64,000 bases of DNA from Methylobacterium sp. WSM2598 (GTDB taxonomy: Bacteria; Pseudomonadota; Alphaproteobacteria; Rhizobiales; Beijerinckiaceae). How positions within the stretch are numbered: the stretch's first letter is position 1; each line of letters opens with the position of its first letter. The DNA is taken from positions 2,918,774 to 2,982,773 of the forward strand of contig NZ_KB900609.1 in NCBI RefSeq assembly GCF_000379105.1, written 5' to 3'. This document shows positions 20,045 through 29,396 of this stretch, piece by piece. Below the pieces are notes generated by a model. It was not told the DNA's origin, made no database searches, and was given only the letters and a program-made list of their open reading frames with translations. The position numbers were made by a program, and so were the translations under genes.

Positions 20045-23000
20045 ATGAACGCGATCCTCATCAAGCTCTTCGCCACCGCGCTGACGCTCAGCCAGGCGAC
20101 CACCCGGCCGGAGGCGATCCGCACCCAGTTCGATCCCGCCAAGGACGGGCCCGAGGTGGTGCGCATCCTGCGCGACGGCTGCGCCCACATGCGCAAGGCC
20201 TTCGACATCGAGGACATCAACCTCGACGACCTGATCTCGACCGCGATGGAGGACCCCAAGGCGATCGCGGGCGAGGCCAAGATCCTGCACGGCCTCGACA
20301 TCGGCGAACTCAACACGAGCTACAAGCAGTTCTGCAAGAACGAGAACCCGCCCAACGCCCCCTTCGAGGCGAAGGCCGTGATCGAGTTCTACAACAGGGC
20401 GGTGGAGGGCCTGCCCGACGCGAGCGCGCTCAAGACCCTCCGGCTGCCGGGCGTGAGCACGATCCTGGACGGGCGCGGCAATCGCTTCTCGGAGACCGCC
20501 GAGCCGAACGGGCGGCGCATCGCCGTGCCGATCACCCAGATCCCCGTGCTGGTCCAGAAGGCCTTCATCGCCGCCGAGGACAAGCGCTTCGAGAGCCACA
20601 GGGGCATCGACGAGCGCGGGGTGATCCGGGCCTTCATCGGCAACCTCGCCTCGCCGGGCCGGCCGGCGGGCGGCTCCACCATCACCCAGCAGGTGGTGAA
20701 GAACCTGTCGGTGGGCGACGACGTCACCTACGAGCGCAAGATCCGCGAGATGATCGTGGCGGTCCGCGCCGAGCAGGTGATGACGAAGCCCGAGATCCTC
20801 GGCCTCTACCTGAACGGGATCTATCTGGGCCGCGGCGCCTACGGGGTCGAGATGGCCGCGCGCAGCTACTTCGGCAAGTCGGTCAAGGACCTGACCGTGC
20901 CGGAGGCGGCCCTGCTCGCGGGCATGCCGAAGGGACCGAACTACTACAGCCCCGACAAGTATCCCGACCGCGCCCGCGAGCGGCGCGCCTACGTCCTCTC
21001 CCGCATGAAGGAGGAGGGCGTGATCGACGAGGCGGCGATGAACGAGGCGCTGCGGAGCGACCTCGGCCTCGTGCCGCTGGAGCGCACGCGCCAGGAGGCC
21101 GGCTTCTACTACGTCGACCATCTCGGCCGCGAGGCGCGCTCCCTCGCCGGCCTCGACGCGCTCACCGCCAACGCCTACACGGTGCGCACGACGCTCAATG
21201 CCGGGCTTCAGACCGCGACCGAGTCGATCCTCCAGGACGCGCTGGCGCGCTACGAGGCGGCGACCGGCCGCTCCCGCTTCGAGGGGCCGGAATTCAACCT
21301 CGCGGACGCGGTCAAGCGCATCGAGGCCGCCGCCGCGCCGGCCGCGGCGGCACCGCCCGAGCCGGCGCCCGCCGCGCAGCAGGCCGGCGGCCCGGCCAGC
21401 GGCGGCGGTCCGGCCAGCGGCGGCGGCCCGGCCAAGGGCGGACCGGCCAAGGGCGGCAAGGCCGCGAAGGCGCCGGCGAGGCCGGCCGGGCCCAAACCGG
21501 CCTGGCAGCGTGCGCTCGAGAGCGCCCGCGCGCCGCTCTACGACGTGCACTGGCCCCTCGCCGTGGTGCTCGACACCGGCGCCAAGGGCGCGGCGCCCCG
21601 CGTCGGCCTCGCGGACGGGCGCGTCGCCAGCCTCAATCCGGGCCTCGCCCGGGGCCGGCTCGCCCCCTACGACGTGGTGCGGGTCGCCCTTCGGGAGGGA
21701 AAGGGCGCGCCGCGGGCCGACCTGCGCGTCCGCCCCCAGGTCCAGGGCGCGGCCGTGGTGCTGGAGAACCGAACCGGGCGCATCCTCGCCATGGCGGGCG
21801 GCTTCTCCTACCCGCTGAGCCAGCTCAACCGGGTGACCCAGAGCGTCCGCCAGCCGGGCTCGACCCTCAAGCCGCTCACCTACCTGGCGGCGCTCAATGC
21901 CGGGCTGCAGCCCAACACGCTGGTGATGGACGCGGCCGTGACGCTGCCGCCGATCGGCGGGGTCGGCCAGTCCTGGTCGCCCAAGAACTACGAGGGCGGC
22001 GGCTCCGGCCCGACCACGCTGCGGCGCGGCCTGGAGCACTCGAAGAACCTCGTCACCGCCCAGCTCCTGCGCGGCGGCATCGCCGAGCGGCCGGAGCAGA
22101 GCCTGAAGCGGGTCTGCGACATCGCCCTCGAAGCCCAGCTCTACGCCGAGTGCGAGCGCTACTACCCGTTCGTGCTCGGCGCCCAGCCGGTGCGGATGAT
22201 CGACCTCGCGGCCTTCTACGCGGCCATCGCCAACGAGGGCGAGCGGCCGAGCCCCTACGCCCTCGAATCGGTCGCGCAGGGCGAGACCTCCGTCTACCGG
22301 CACGCGGAGCGCCCGCTCGCCCGCATCGGCTCGGCCGACCGGGTCGCCTTCTACCAGATCAAGAGCCTGCTCCAGGGCGTGACCCAGCGCGGCACGGCGG
22401 CGGCCCTCGCGCGCTTCGCCCCCTACGTGGCCGGCAAGACCGGCACCTCGGAGGACGAGAACGACGCCTGGTTCGCGGGCTTCACCAACGAGATCACCAT
22501 CGTGGTCTGGATCGGCTACGACAACGCGGATGGCCGGCGCCGCACGCTCGGGCGCGGCCAGACCGGCGGGCACCTCGCCGTGCCGGTCTTCGCCCAGATC
22601 CTCCAGGCCGCCTGGGCGAACGGGGTGCCGAAATCACCCCTCGCCCCGCCGAGCCCGGAGGCGCGGCGCCTGATCGCGGACGCGCCGATCGACCTCTATT
22701 CCGGCAGCCGGGTGGCGGGGGGCGGCTTCATGGAGCATTTCCGCCTGCAGCCCGACGGACGCCTCGCCGACACCCGGTTCAGCCTCGTGCCGCAGGAATC
22801 GGTCTACGCCATGCGGCCGGACGTCGACCAGGACGGCGACGTGGTGGATGGCGGCCGGCCCGAGGACGCCAACCCGTTCGACGAGCCGCGGCGGCGGGAC
22901 GAGGCGCGGCGTCCGGCGGACGTGCGGCAGCCGGACGACGACCGCTACGACCCGTTCGGGGAGATCGGGCGGCAGCTCTTCGGCGGCCCGCCGCCGATCC

Positions 23001-23140
23001 GCCGGGCGCAGCCGGTGCCGGCCCCCGAGCCGATCTGGCCGGGCCCCTCGGCCCGCTCGCCCTTCGGCGACGACGACGGCTACCGCCGGCCGCGCCGCCG
23101 CGATCCCGACTATCTCTTTGGGGAAGATCCGACCTATTGA
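20045..23140 (+). CDS. class A penicillin-binding protein (transglycosylase/transpeptidase, PBP1A-like)
   Basis: 1031 residues. After an N-terminal hydrophobic leader and a roughly 130-residue domain of unknown type, the GT51 transglycosylase follows: FIAAEDKRFESHRGID (catalytic Glu), GGSTITQQVVKN, and LNGIYLGRGAYGVEMAARSYFG. The transpeptidase domain carries the active serine in QPGSTLKP (SxxK), and AGKTGTSEDENDAWF gives the KTG triad element. Between them an Ala/Pro/Gly/Lys-rich insert (residues of about 425-485) contains near-tandem GGPASGGGPA repeats. The C-terminal 150 residues are charged and disordered. It polymerises and cross-links peptidoglycan in the periplasm. The short N-terminal leader without a cytoplasmic tail is unusual for the family. 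The next gene begins 43 bp downstream. Confidence 0.92.
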   Translation: MNAILIKLFATALTLSQATTRPEAIRTQFDPAKDGPEVVRILRDGCAHMRKAFDIEDINLDDLISTAMEDPKAIAGEAKILHGLDIGELNTSYKQFCKNENPPNAPFEAKAVIEFYNRAVEGLPDASALKTLRLPGVSTILDGRGNRFSETAEPNGRRIAVPITQIPVLVQKAFIAAEDKRFESHRGIDERGVIRAFIGNLASPGRPAGGSTITQQVVKNLSVGDDVTYERKIREMIVAVRAEQVMTKPEILGLYLNGIYLGRGAYGVEMAARSYFGKSVKDLTVPEAALLAGMPKGPNYYSPDKYPDRARERRAYVLSRMKEEGVIDEAAMNEALRSDLGLVPLERTRQEAGFYYVDHLGREARSLAGLDALTANAYTVRTTLNAGLQTATESILQDALARYEAATGRSRFEGPEFNLADAVKRIEAAAAPAAAAPPEPAPAAQQAGGPASGGGPASGGGPAKGGPAKGGKAAKAPARPAGPKPAWQRALESARAPLYDVHWPLAVVLDTGAKGAAPRVGLADGRVASLNPGLARGRLAPYDVVRVALREGKGAPRADLRVRPQVQGAAVVLENRTGRILAMAGGFSYPLSQLNRVTQSVRQPGSTLKPLTYLAALNAGLQPNTLVMDAAVTLPPIGGVGQSWSPKNYEGGGSGPTTLRRGLEHSKNLVTAQLLRGGIAERPEQSLKRVCDIALEAQLYAECERYYPFVLGAQPVRMIDLAAFYAAIANEGERPSPYALESVAQGETSVYRHAERPLARIGSADRVAFYQIKSLLQGVTQRGTAAALARFAPYVAGKTGTSEDENDAWFAGFTNEITIVVWIGYDNADGRRRTLGRGQTGGHLAVPVFAQILQAAWANGVPKSPLAPPSPEARRLIADAPIDLYSGSRVAGGGFMEHFRLQPDGRLADTRFSLVPQESVYAMRPDVDQDGDVVDGGRPEDANPFDEPRRRDEARRPADVRQPDDDRYDPFGEIGRQLFGGPPPIRRAQPVPAPEPIWPGPSARSPFGDDDGYRRPRRRDPDYLFGEDPTY

Positions 23141-23183
23141 CGGTGCGGCCCCCCGGCCCCCGAATCTCAAGGAAGTCCCGCCC

Positions 23184-24215
23184 GTGCGTCACAGCCTCAC
23201 GGCCCGCCTCCGCGTCGCCGCGCCCCTTCTCGTCGCCCTGACGGCGACGCCGGTCCTCGCCCAGTACCGCACCAAGGACGTGCCGAGCCTCGCGGGCCTC
23301 GATGCCGGGGGGATCGCCCCGAACACGATCCTGTTCACCGATCACCGGGACAACCCGTCGAGCCCCGAGAGCGGCCTCACCCCCTTCGCCGAGTGGAGCC
23401 GCAACCAGCCGGTGCAGAAGGCGATCCTCTCGCCCTACCCGGACTACGTCGAGCCCGACTACAAGGTGACGGTGAACGGGACCACCAAGGCGCGGCACGA
23501 GGCGCTGAAAGTCTACCTCGCCGAGGCGCGCTTCGTGGTGCCGCGCCCGGCCGACCGCATCGACCTCAAGCGCTTCGCCTCGCTCGGCTTCCTCGGCCGG
23601 ATGGATCCGGCGATCAAGCACAGGGCCCTCAACCCGGCCGACGCGACGCCGACCAGGGACCCGGCGGCCGCCTTCGCGCGCCGGCCCGACCGGCCGTGGT
23701 GCGCGGCGCCCGACACGCTCTGCATCGAGTCGCGCTACGACCTGGAGGGCAAGCTGCCGCTCGGGGTCAAGCTCGCCAACAAGCTGGAGGAGGGCGGCAA
23801 GAAGATCGCCGAGTTCGTCTCGTTCCAGAGCGAATTGCGGGTCCTGCCGCCCGAGGAGGCGGGGAAGCTCGCGAGCCTCACCCGGATCGACGCTCCGGTG
23901 GCGGGCGCGATGGAGCAGAACATCTTCTGGGTGAACCAGATCCTGCGCTTCGGCAAGTTCCTGGCGGTGCTGCAGCCCGCCGCGGGCGATCCGGGCAAGA
24001 CGGTGGTGACGGCCACCATGGCGCTCGGCATCAAGGCGGACGTGCTCGACCGCAAGAAGGAGTACGAGCGCGTCCCGGTGCTGCGCAACCTGCTGCCGGC
24101 CCAGGTGCTGATGGGGAATTCCTCCTTCAACACCGGCAACTCGATCAGCGCGGGCCTGCCGACCTACGCCCGCAACCGCATCGCGGCGTTCGCGGACGCG
24201 CTCGCCAAGGAGTGA
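23184..24215 (+). CDS. exported protein of unknown function, PBP operon partner
   Basis: The GTG at 23184 has AAGGAAG eight bases upstream and gives 343 residues starting VRHSLTARLRVAAPLL and ending a clean signal peptide at TPVLAQ. The mature part has no domain I recognise. It includes DYKVTVNGTTKARHEALKVY, a pair of cysteines in WCAAPDTLCIES, and the late motif QVLMGNSSFNTGNSISAGLP. It is probably periplasmic or surface-associated. It follows the penicillin-binding protein by 43 bp, so the two are probably co-transcribed; a cell-wall role is inference only. Confidence 0.8.
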   Translation: MRHSLTARLRVAAPLLVALTATPVLAQYRTKDVPSLAGLDAGGIAPNTILFTDHRDNPSSPESGLTPFAEWSRNQPVQKAILSPYPDYVEPDYKVTVNGTTKARHEALKVYLAEARFVVPRPADRIDLKRFASLGFLGRMDPAIKHRALNPADATPTRDPAAAFARRPDRPWCAAPDTLCIESRYDLEGKLPLGVKLANKLEEGGKKIAEFVSFQSELRVLPPEEAGKLASLTRIDAPVAGAMEQNIFWVNQILRFGKFLAVLQPAAGDPGKTVVTATMALGIKADVLDRKKEYERVPVLRNLLPAQVLMGNSSFNTGNSISAGLPTYARNRIAAFADALAKE

Positions 24216-24224
24216 TCGGTCCCC

Positions 24225-24294
24225 CGCATCATGCGCCGAAGCGGCCCCGGGTTCGGCGGCGAACCGAAGGTCCGCGTCAGCGAAACATGATGCG
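24225..24294 (+). terminator. cruciform-like structure after the exported-protein gene
   Basis: Outer arms CGCATCATG (24225-24233) and CATGATGCG (24286-24294) are perfect; an inner hairpin GGTTCG-GCGG-CGAACC lies at 24250-24265. It starts nine bases after the stop codon. Confidence 0.5.
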
Positions 24295-24348
24295 AAAACC
24301 GAATGAGGCAGACTCGCGTCAGGCGATTCTGCCGAGCGCCCGGCTCAT

Positions 24349-24480
24349 CCGACATCCGGTTGATGGCTTCGCCATCTCCGATTTCGGCCATGCGGATGTC
24401 GGCTTCGCTCAGGCGCCGCGCTCAGGCGCCGCGCAGGCGCGTGAGCCGGGATCCGCTTGGATCAAGCGGATCCCGGATCA
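24349..24480 (-). repeat. palindromic 3'-end element, copy A
   Basis: Read on the minus strand it begins with the TGA of the lipoprotein gene, then a 14-bp hairpin with a 3-nt loop (arms 24446-24459 and 24463-24476). A short direct repeat of GGCGCCTGAGCG follows, then a second dyad GACATCCG ... CGGATGTC (at 24351-24400) with an inner GATGGC-GAA-GCCATC stem. The other copies are at 31200, 49366 and 52623. Confidence 0.9.
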
Positions 24481-24690
24481 GAGCCCGCGATTGCCGATGG
24501 TCGGGACGGTGGGCTGCGTGAAGGCGCGGTTGACGTCCGGCCGGCGCTGCGTGCCGTTGGTGTCGTTCGAGCGGACGTAGTTCTGGGTGCTGAAGGTCTC
24601 GCTGAAGGCGGAGCGGTCGGCTTCCATGCTGGTGCAGGCGGGGAGCAGCGCGGCCAGGGCGCCGGCGGCGAGGAGGAGCGGGAGCTTCAT
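24478..24690 (-). CDS. small lipoprotein, 70 residues
   Basis: The ATG at 24690 begins MKLPLLLAAGALAALLPAC, a signal peptide with lipobox LPAC (Cys19). The mature part is about 52 polar residues (TSMEADRSAFSETFSTQNYV) with no recognised domain. Its TGA is part of repeat copy A. The long open frame upstream of Met is rejected because the signal peptide starts here. Probably anchored to the outer or inner membrane. Confidence 0.75.
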   Translation of the reverse strand: MKLPLLLAAGALAALLPACTSMEADRSAFSETFSTQNYVRSNDTNGTQRRPDVNRAFTQPTVPTIGNRGL

Positions 24691-24888
24691 CGGTCGGTCC
24701 TGTGGGACGGTTCTGCCGGACGGCGAGCCGCCCTCCTCGCGGGGGAACGGGGCGCGGTCAAGGCGCGGCGCGGCGGCCGGCGCGGTTTGCCGGCGGGCGT
24801 GGCCGGGGCGCCGCGGCCGCCGGAATCCCGTGGAGAGCCGCGATTCCGTCCTGGCGCGGGGGCAGCCTTTGCGCGACATTCGGGGCCG

Positions 24889-25134
24889 ATGAGCAATGTC
24901 GTTCCCCTGCGCGCCCGCACGGCGCCCGACGTCTCCGCCCGCGAGGTCGCCGCGGTGGTCTCCGACCTCGTGGCGATCGCCGAGCAGTTGCACGACATCG
25001 GCGCCCGCACGGCGAGCCTGGGACGGCCGCGCCCCGAGACCGAGCGCTCGGTCCAGATGCTCCTCGACGCGGTGACCTCGGTCGAGCGGGCGCTCGACGT
25101 CATCACGGATGGCGGCGACTACGCGCCGTTCTGA
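24889..25134 (+). CDS. hypothetical protein, 81 residues
   Basis: The ATG at 24889 gives MSNVVPLRARTAPDVSARE followed by two amphipathic helices (AAVVSDLVAIAEQLHDIGAR and ERSVQMLLDAVTSVERALDV). It is soluble and probably a small helical protein. The family is not recognised. It is divergent from the lipoprotein gene, with 198 bp between them. The ribosome site is weak, but helix-like residue periodicity and biased codon use support a real gene. Confidence 0.6.
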   Translation: MSNVVPLRARTAPDVSAREVAAVVSDLVAIAEQLHDIGARTASLGRPRPETERSVQMLLDAVTSVERALDVITDGGDYAPF

Positions 25135-25292
25135 TGCGCCGGGCTGACCGTTTCGCCGGCTGAGCGGAATCCGGGTCCGCTCCGGGGAGCGAGCGTCGGC
25201 CGGCCCCTCCCCCACCCGGTGACGCCTGCCGCGCGCTGTGCGATCAGGGGCGATCGCGGGCCGCGGCCCGCCCCCTCGCAGCGGGACATCGC

Positions 25293-25727
25293 ATGTCGGA
25301 CCTGACCCTTGACGCCGCCCAGAGCATCGTGGCGACGGCGCTCACCACCGCCCGCAGCCTCGACCTGAAGCCGCTCGCGGTGGTGGTGCTCGACGCCCGC
25401 GGCGCGCTCAAGGCCGCGTCCGTCGAGGACGGGACCAGCCTGAAGCGGGCCGAGATCGCCGCCGGCAAGGCGAACGGGGCGCTCGCCCTCGGGCTCGGCT
25501 CGCGGGCGATCGGCGCCCGGGCGGAGGCGCAGGCCTATTTCGTCGCCGCGGTGACCCACCTCGCCGGGCCGGCCGGGCTCGTCCCGGTGCCGGGCGGGGT
25601 GCTGATCAAGCGCCACGGCCACGTGATCGGCGCGGTCGGCATCTCGGGGGACACCTCGGACAACGACGAGACCGCGGCCGTGGCCGGCATCGAGGCCGCC
25701 GGGTTCGAGGCCCAGACCGGCGCCTGA
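25293..25727 (+). CDS. GlcG/HbpS-family protein (DUF336)
   Basis: 144 residues covering one complete domain: LTLDAAQSIVATAL, PLAVVVLDARGAL, then PGGVLIKRHGHVIGAVGISG and a terminal DNDETAAVAGIEAAGF. The 'G.SGxT...D...A.AGI' ending is diagnostic. Members bind haem, cobalamin or small organic molecules, and GlcG lies in glycolate loci. It sits 14 bp upstream of the oligopeptide ABC operon and may be its first gene. The ligand is unknown. Confidence 0.88.
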   Translation: MSDLTLDAAQSIVATALTTARSLDLKPLAVVVLDARGALKAASVEDGTSLKRAEIAAGKANGALALGLGSRAIGARAEAQAYFVAAVTHLAGPAGLVPVPGGVLIKRHGHVIGAVGISGDTSDNDETAAVAGIEAAGFEAQTGA

Positions 25728-25741
25728 GCGGGCGCCCGGCC

Positions 25742-27349
25742 ATGCGCCCGGCCATGCGCCGCCGCGACCTCCTCGCCGCGAGCGGCGGGGCCATCCTCGG
25801 GGCCGCGGCGCGCGGCGCGCGCGCGGCCGGGCCGGCCCTCTACCGGCGCGGCAACGACGCCGATCCGGAAACCCTCGATCCGCACCGCTCCTCGACCCTC
25901 GCGGAGGCCACGATCCTCCTCGACCTCTTCGAGGGCCTGACCTGCTACGACGCGGCCGGGCGGATCGTGCCCGGGGCGGCGGAGAGCTGGACCACCTCCG
26001 AGGACGGCCTCACCTGGAGCTTCACCCTGCGCCCGGACGGGCGCTGGTCGAACGGCGACCCCGTGGTGGCGGAGGATTTCCTGGCCGGGTTCCGCCGCAT
26101 CCTCGACCCGGCGACCGGCGCCAAATACGCCAACGTGCTGTTCCCGATCCGCGGGGCGGAGGCGGCGAACCGGGGCGCCGCGCCGGTGGAGCGGATCGGC
26201 GTCGCGGCGCCGGATCCGCGCCGGGTGGTGATCACGCTCGCCCAGCCGACCCCCTACCTCCTCGAACTGATGACCCATCAGGCGAGTTCGCCGATCCACC
26301 GGCCAACGCTCGCCCGGCACGGCGACGCCTTCAGCCGGCCCGGGCTGCTCGTCTCGAACGGCGCCTACCGGCTGACGGATTTCGTGCCGAACGACCGGGT
26401 CACGGCGGCGCGCAACCCGCATTTCCGCGAGGCCGGGCGCGTGCGGATCCCCGAGATCGCCTACATCCCGACCCCGGACCTCGCGGCGGCAGTGCGGCGC
26501 TTCGCGGCCGGCGAGATCGATTCCCTGAGCGATCTGCCGGCCGACCAGATCCGGGCCCTGAAGGCCCGCTTCGGCGAGCAGGTCTGGCTCGCGCCGGCGC
26601 TCGGCGTGCTGGTGCTGATGGTCAACCTGCGCCGGGCGCCGCTCGGCGACCGGCGGATCCGCCAGGCCCTGTCGCTCGCCATCGACCGGGAATTCCTGGC
26701 CGAGGCGGTCTGGGGCGAGTCGATGCTGCCGGCCTACTCGCTGACGCCGGCGGGGCTCGACAACGCCCTGCCGCCCCCCGAGATGCCGGGCCGGGACCTC
26801 TCGCCCCTGGAGCGGGAGGACCGCGCGGTGGCGCTGCTGCGCGAGGCCGGATACGGGCCGGGAGGGCGGCCGCTGCCCGTCGAGATCCGCTACAACACCA
26901 CCGACAACAACCGGAACACCATGGTGGCGATCGCCGACATGTGGCAGCCGCTCGGGGTCAGCACGCGCCTCGTCAACACCGATGCCAAGACCCACTTCGC
27001 GCATCTGCGCGACGGCGGACCGTTCGACCTCGCCCGCTACGCCTGGATCGCCGATTACGCGGACCCGCAGAACTTCCTGTTCCTGGTCGAGAGCGACAAT
27101 GACGGCTTCAACTCGGGCCACTACGCCAACCCGGCCTACGACGCGCTGATGCGCGAGGCGGCCGGGACCGTCGATCTCGCGCGGCGGGCCGGGCTGCTGC
27201 ACCGGGCGGAGGAGGTCTTCCTCGCCGACCTGCCCTGGATCCCGCTGCTGCACTACCGGCACAAGCACATGGTCTCGCCGCGGCTGCGCGGCATCGTGCC
27301 CAACCTGCGCGGCGTCTCCCCGACCCGCTACCTCTGGCTGGACGGATGA
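25742..27349 (+). CDS. peptide ABC transporter substrate-binding protein (SBP family 5)
   Basis: 535 residues. It has a Tat-type signal with the twin arginines near the N-terminus (MRRRDLLAASGG); the start may be 25742 or the second Met at 25754, and no clear ribosome site separates them. The OppA/DppA signature begins at GNDADPETLDPHRSSTLAEATI. SWTTSEDGLTWSFTLRPDGRW, the usual strand pair of the family, follows. It captures oligopeptides in the periplasm and delivers them to the permeases encoded next. The gene order SBP-B-C-DF is conserved. Confidence 0.93.
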   Translation: MRPAMRRRDLLAASGGAILGAAARGARAAGPALYRRGNDADPETLDPHRSSTLAEATILLDLFEGLTCYDAAGRIVPGAAESWTTSEDGLTWSFTLRPDGRWSNGDPVVAEDFLAGFRRILDPATGAKYANVLFPIRGAEAANRGAAPVERIGVAAPDPRRVVITLAQPTPYLLELMTHQASSPIHRPTLARHGDAFSRPGLLVSNGAYRLTDFVPNDRVTAARNPHFREAGRVRIPEIAYIPTPDLAAAVRRFAAGEIDSLSDLPADQIRALKARFGEQVWLAPALGVLVLMVNLRRAPLGDRRIRQALSLAIDREFLAEAVWGESMLPAYSLTPAGLDNALPPPEMPGRDLSPLEREDRAVALLREAGYGPGGRPLPVEIRYNTTDNNRNTMVAIADMWQPLGVSTRLVNTDAKTHFAHLRDGGPFDLARYAWIADYADPQNFLFLVESDNDGFNSGHYANPAYDALMREAAGTVDLARRAGLLHRAEEVFLADLPWIPLLHYRHKHMVSPRLRGIVPNLRGVSPTRYLWLDG

Positions 27350-27377
27350 GCGCCCCGCCCCGCGGGGGCCCGCCCCG

Positions 27378-28298
27378 ATGACCGGCTTCGTGCTGCGCCG
27401 CCTCGCCCAGGCGGTCCCGACCCTGTTCCTGGTCGTGACCCTGTCCTTCTTCCTCGCCCGGGTCGCGCCGGGCGGGCCCTTCGACCTGGAGCGGCCGCTC
27501 GCCCCCGCGGCGATGGAGAACCTGCGGCGGGTCTACGGGCTCGACCAGCCGCTCCTCGTCCAGTACGGGCGCTACCTCGCCGCGCTCCTGTCGGGGGATC
27601 TCGGACCGTCCTTCTCGGTGCGGGACATGGGCGTCGGCGACCTCCTGGCCCGGGGCCTGCCGGTGTCGATGACCCTCGGGGGGCTGGCGCTGGCGCTGGC
27701 GCTGATCGCGGGCGTCGGGCTCGGGGGGCTCGCCGCCGCGCGCCGGGGCCGCGCCCTCGACCACGCGGTGATGCTGCTCGGCACGCTCGGGCTGACCGTG
27801 CCGGGCTTCGTCGTCGCGCCGCTGCTCCAGATCGCCTTCGGGCTCGGCCTGCGCTGGCTGCCGGTCGGCGGCTGGGAGGGCGGCGCGCCGCGCCACCTCG
27901 TCCTGCCGGTGGTGACGCTCGCCCTGCCGCAGGTGGCGGTGATCGCCCGGCTCACCCGGGCCGCCCTGGCCGAGACGCTGGCGACCCCGCCGATGCGCAC
28001 CCTGCGGGCGCTCGGGCTGCCGCGCCGGGTGATCGCCCTCCACGCCCTGCGGGGCGCGGCGCTGCCGGTGGTCTCCTATCTGGGCCCGACCGCGGCGGGG
28101 CTGCTCACCGGCTCGGTGGTGGTGGAGACGATCTTCGGGCTGCCCGGACTGGGCCGCGCCTTCGTGGACGGGGCGCTCAACCGCGACTACCCGCTGGTGA
28201 TGGGCACGGTGGTGCTGGTGGCCTGCTTCGTGATCCTGTTCAACCTCCTGGTCGATATCGGCCTCGCCCTCCTCGACCCGCGGGTGCGCCGGGCATGA
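27378..28298 (+). CDS. oligopeptide ABC transporter permease (OppB-like)
   Basis: 306 residues and six membrane helices. It begins MTGFVLRRLAQAVPTLFLVVTLSFFL, which is typical of OppB. The EAA loop lies around ALGLPRRVIALHALRGAALPVV, and the C-terminus FGLPGLGRAFVDGALNRDYP is characteristic. It pairs with the OppC-like permease, whose ATG overlaps its stop by 4 bp, so translation is coupled. Confidence 0.95.
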   Translation: MTGFVLRRLAQAVPTLFLVVTLSFFLARVAPGGPFDLERPLAPAAMENLRRVYGLDQPLLVQYGRYLAALLSGDLGPSFSVRDMGVGDLLARGLPVSMTLGGLALALALIAGVGLGGLAAARRGRALDHAVMLLGTLGLTVPGFVVAPLLQIAFGLGLRWLPVGGWEGGAPRHLVLPVVTLALPQVAVIARLTRAALAETLATPPMRTLRALGLPRRVIALHALRGAALPVVSYLGPTAAGLLTGSVVVETIFGLPGLGRAFVDGALNRDYPLVMGTVVLVACFVILFNLLVDIGLALLDPRVRRA

Positions 28299-29395
28299 GG
28301 CCGCCGCCCGACCTCTCCCTGTGGGCCGCGGCGGCGCGGCGGCTGCGGGGCGACCCCGCGGCCCTGGCGAGCCTCGCGGTGCTGATCCTGATCGGGCTCG
28401 CCTGCGCGGCGGGGCCGCTCCTCACCGGCCACGCCTTCGGGCGCCTCTCCTACGATTACCCGCGCACGCCGCCCTCGCTGGAGGTCTATCCCCGCCCCGG
28501 GACGATCGGCCCGGCCCTGGAGCGGCTGGCCCTGCGCATGCGGGTGCGCGCGGAGGAGATCGCCCTCGAGCCCGGCGCCGTGCGGGTGACGCTCGCGGCC
28601 GACCGGCCGATCGACGCGCGGGTGCTCGGCTTCTTCGCGCGCTCCGACCTGTTCGCCCCAGCGACCCTGCTCGGGCGGGCGGAGGACGGGCGCCGCCTGT
28701 CCCTGCGGGTTCCGGTGCGCGAGACGCGCTTCCTCCTCGGCACCGACACGCTCGGGCGCGACCTCCTCACCCAGGTGCTGGTGGGCGGCCGGGTGTCGCT
28801 CGCCCTCGGGCTCCTGGCGACCGCGGTGGCGCTGGGGATCGGCGTCGCCTACGGGGCGCTCGCGGGCTATCTCGGCGGCGCGGTCGACGCCGCGATGATG
28901 CGGCTCGTCGACATCCTGTACGCGCTGCCCTTCGTGTTCTTCGTGATCCTGCTCGTCGTGGTGTTCGGCCGCTCGCTGGCGCTGGTCTTCGTGGCGGTCG
29001 GGGCGGTGGAGTGGCTCGACATGGCCCGCATCGTGCGCGGCGAGGCCCTGGCGATCCGGCGCCAGGATTACGTGCGGGCGGCCGAGGCGCTCGGGCTCGG
29101 CACGGGCGCGATCCTGCGCCGCCACGTGGTGCCGAACGCCCTCGGGCCGGTCCTGGCCTACGCGGCCCTGCTGATCCCGCGGGTGATCCTGCTGGAGAGC
29201 TTCCTGTCCTTCCTCGGGCTCGGCGTGCAGGAGCCGATGACGAGCTGGGGCGTGCTGATCGCGGACGGCGCCCGCAGCATCGAGAGCGCGCCCTGGATGC
29301 TGCTGGCGCCCGCCGCCGCGCTGGTCGCGACGCTCGTGGCCCTCACCCTCCTCGGCGACCGCCTGCGCGACGCCCTCGATCCGCGGGGCGCCTGA
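28295..29395 (+). CDS. oligopeptide ABC transporter permease (OppC-like)
   Basis: 366 residues. After the first helix a periplasmic stretch of about 100 residues (around 50-150) precedes RFLLGTDTLGRDLLTQVLVGGRVSL, the usual OppC motif. This stretch is longer than in E. coli OppC. The EAA region is EALGLGTGAILRRHVVPNALGP. The C-terminus FLGLGVQEPMTSWGVLIADG is conserved. It forms the pore with the preceding permease. The extended loop may contact the substrate-binding protein (inference). Confidence 0.93.
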   Translation: MRPPPDLSLWAAAARRLRGDPAALASLAVLILIGLACAAGPLLTGHAFGRLSYDYPRTPPSLEVYPRPGTIGPALERLALRMRVRAEEIALEPGAVRVTLAADRPIDARVLGFFARSDLFAPATLLGRAEDGRRLSLRVPVRETRFLLGTDTLGRDLLTQVLVGGRVSLALGLLATAVALGIGVAYGALAGYLGGAVDAAMMRLVDILYALPFVFFVILLVVVFGRSLALVFVAVGAVEWLDMARIVRGEALAIRRQDYVRAAEALGLGTGAILRRHVVPNALGPVLAYAALLIPRVILLESFLSFLGLGVQEPMTSWGVLIADGARSIESAPWMLLAPAAALVATLVALTLLGDRLRDALDPRGA

Positions 29396-29396
29396 G

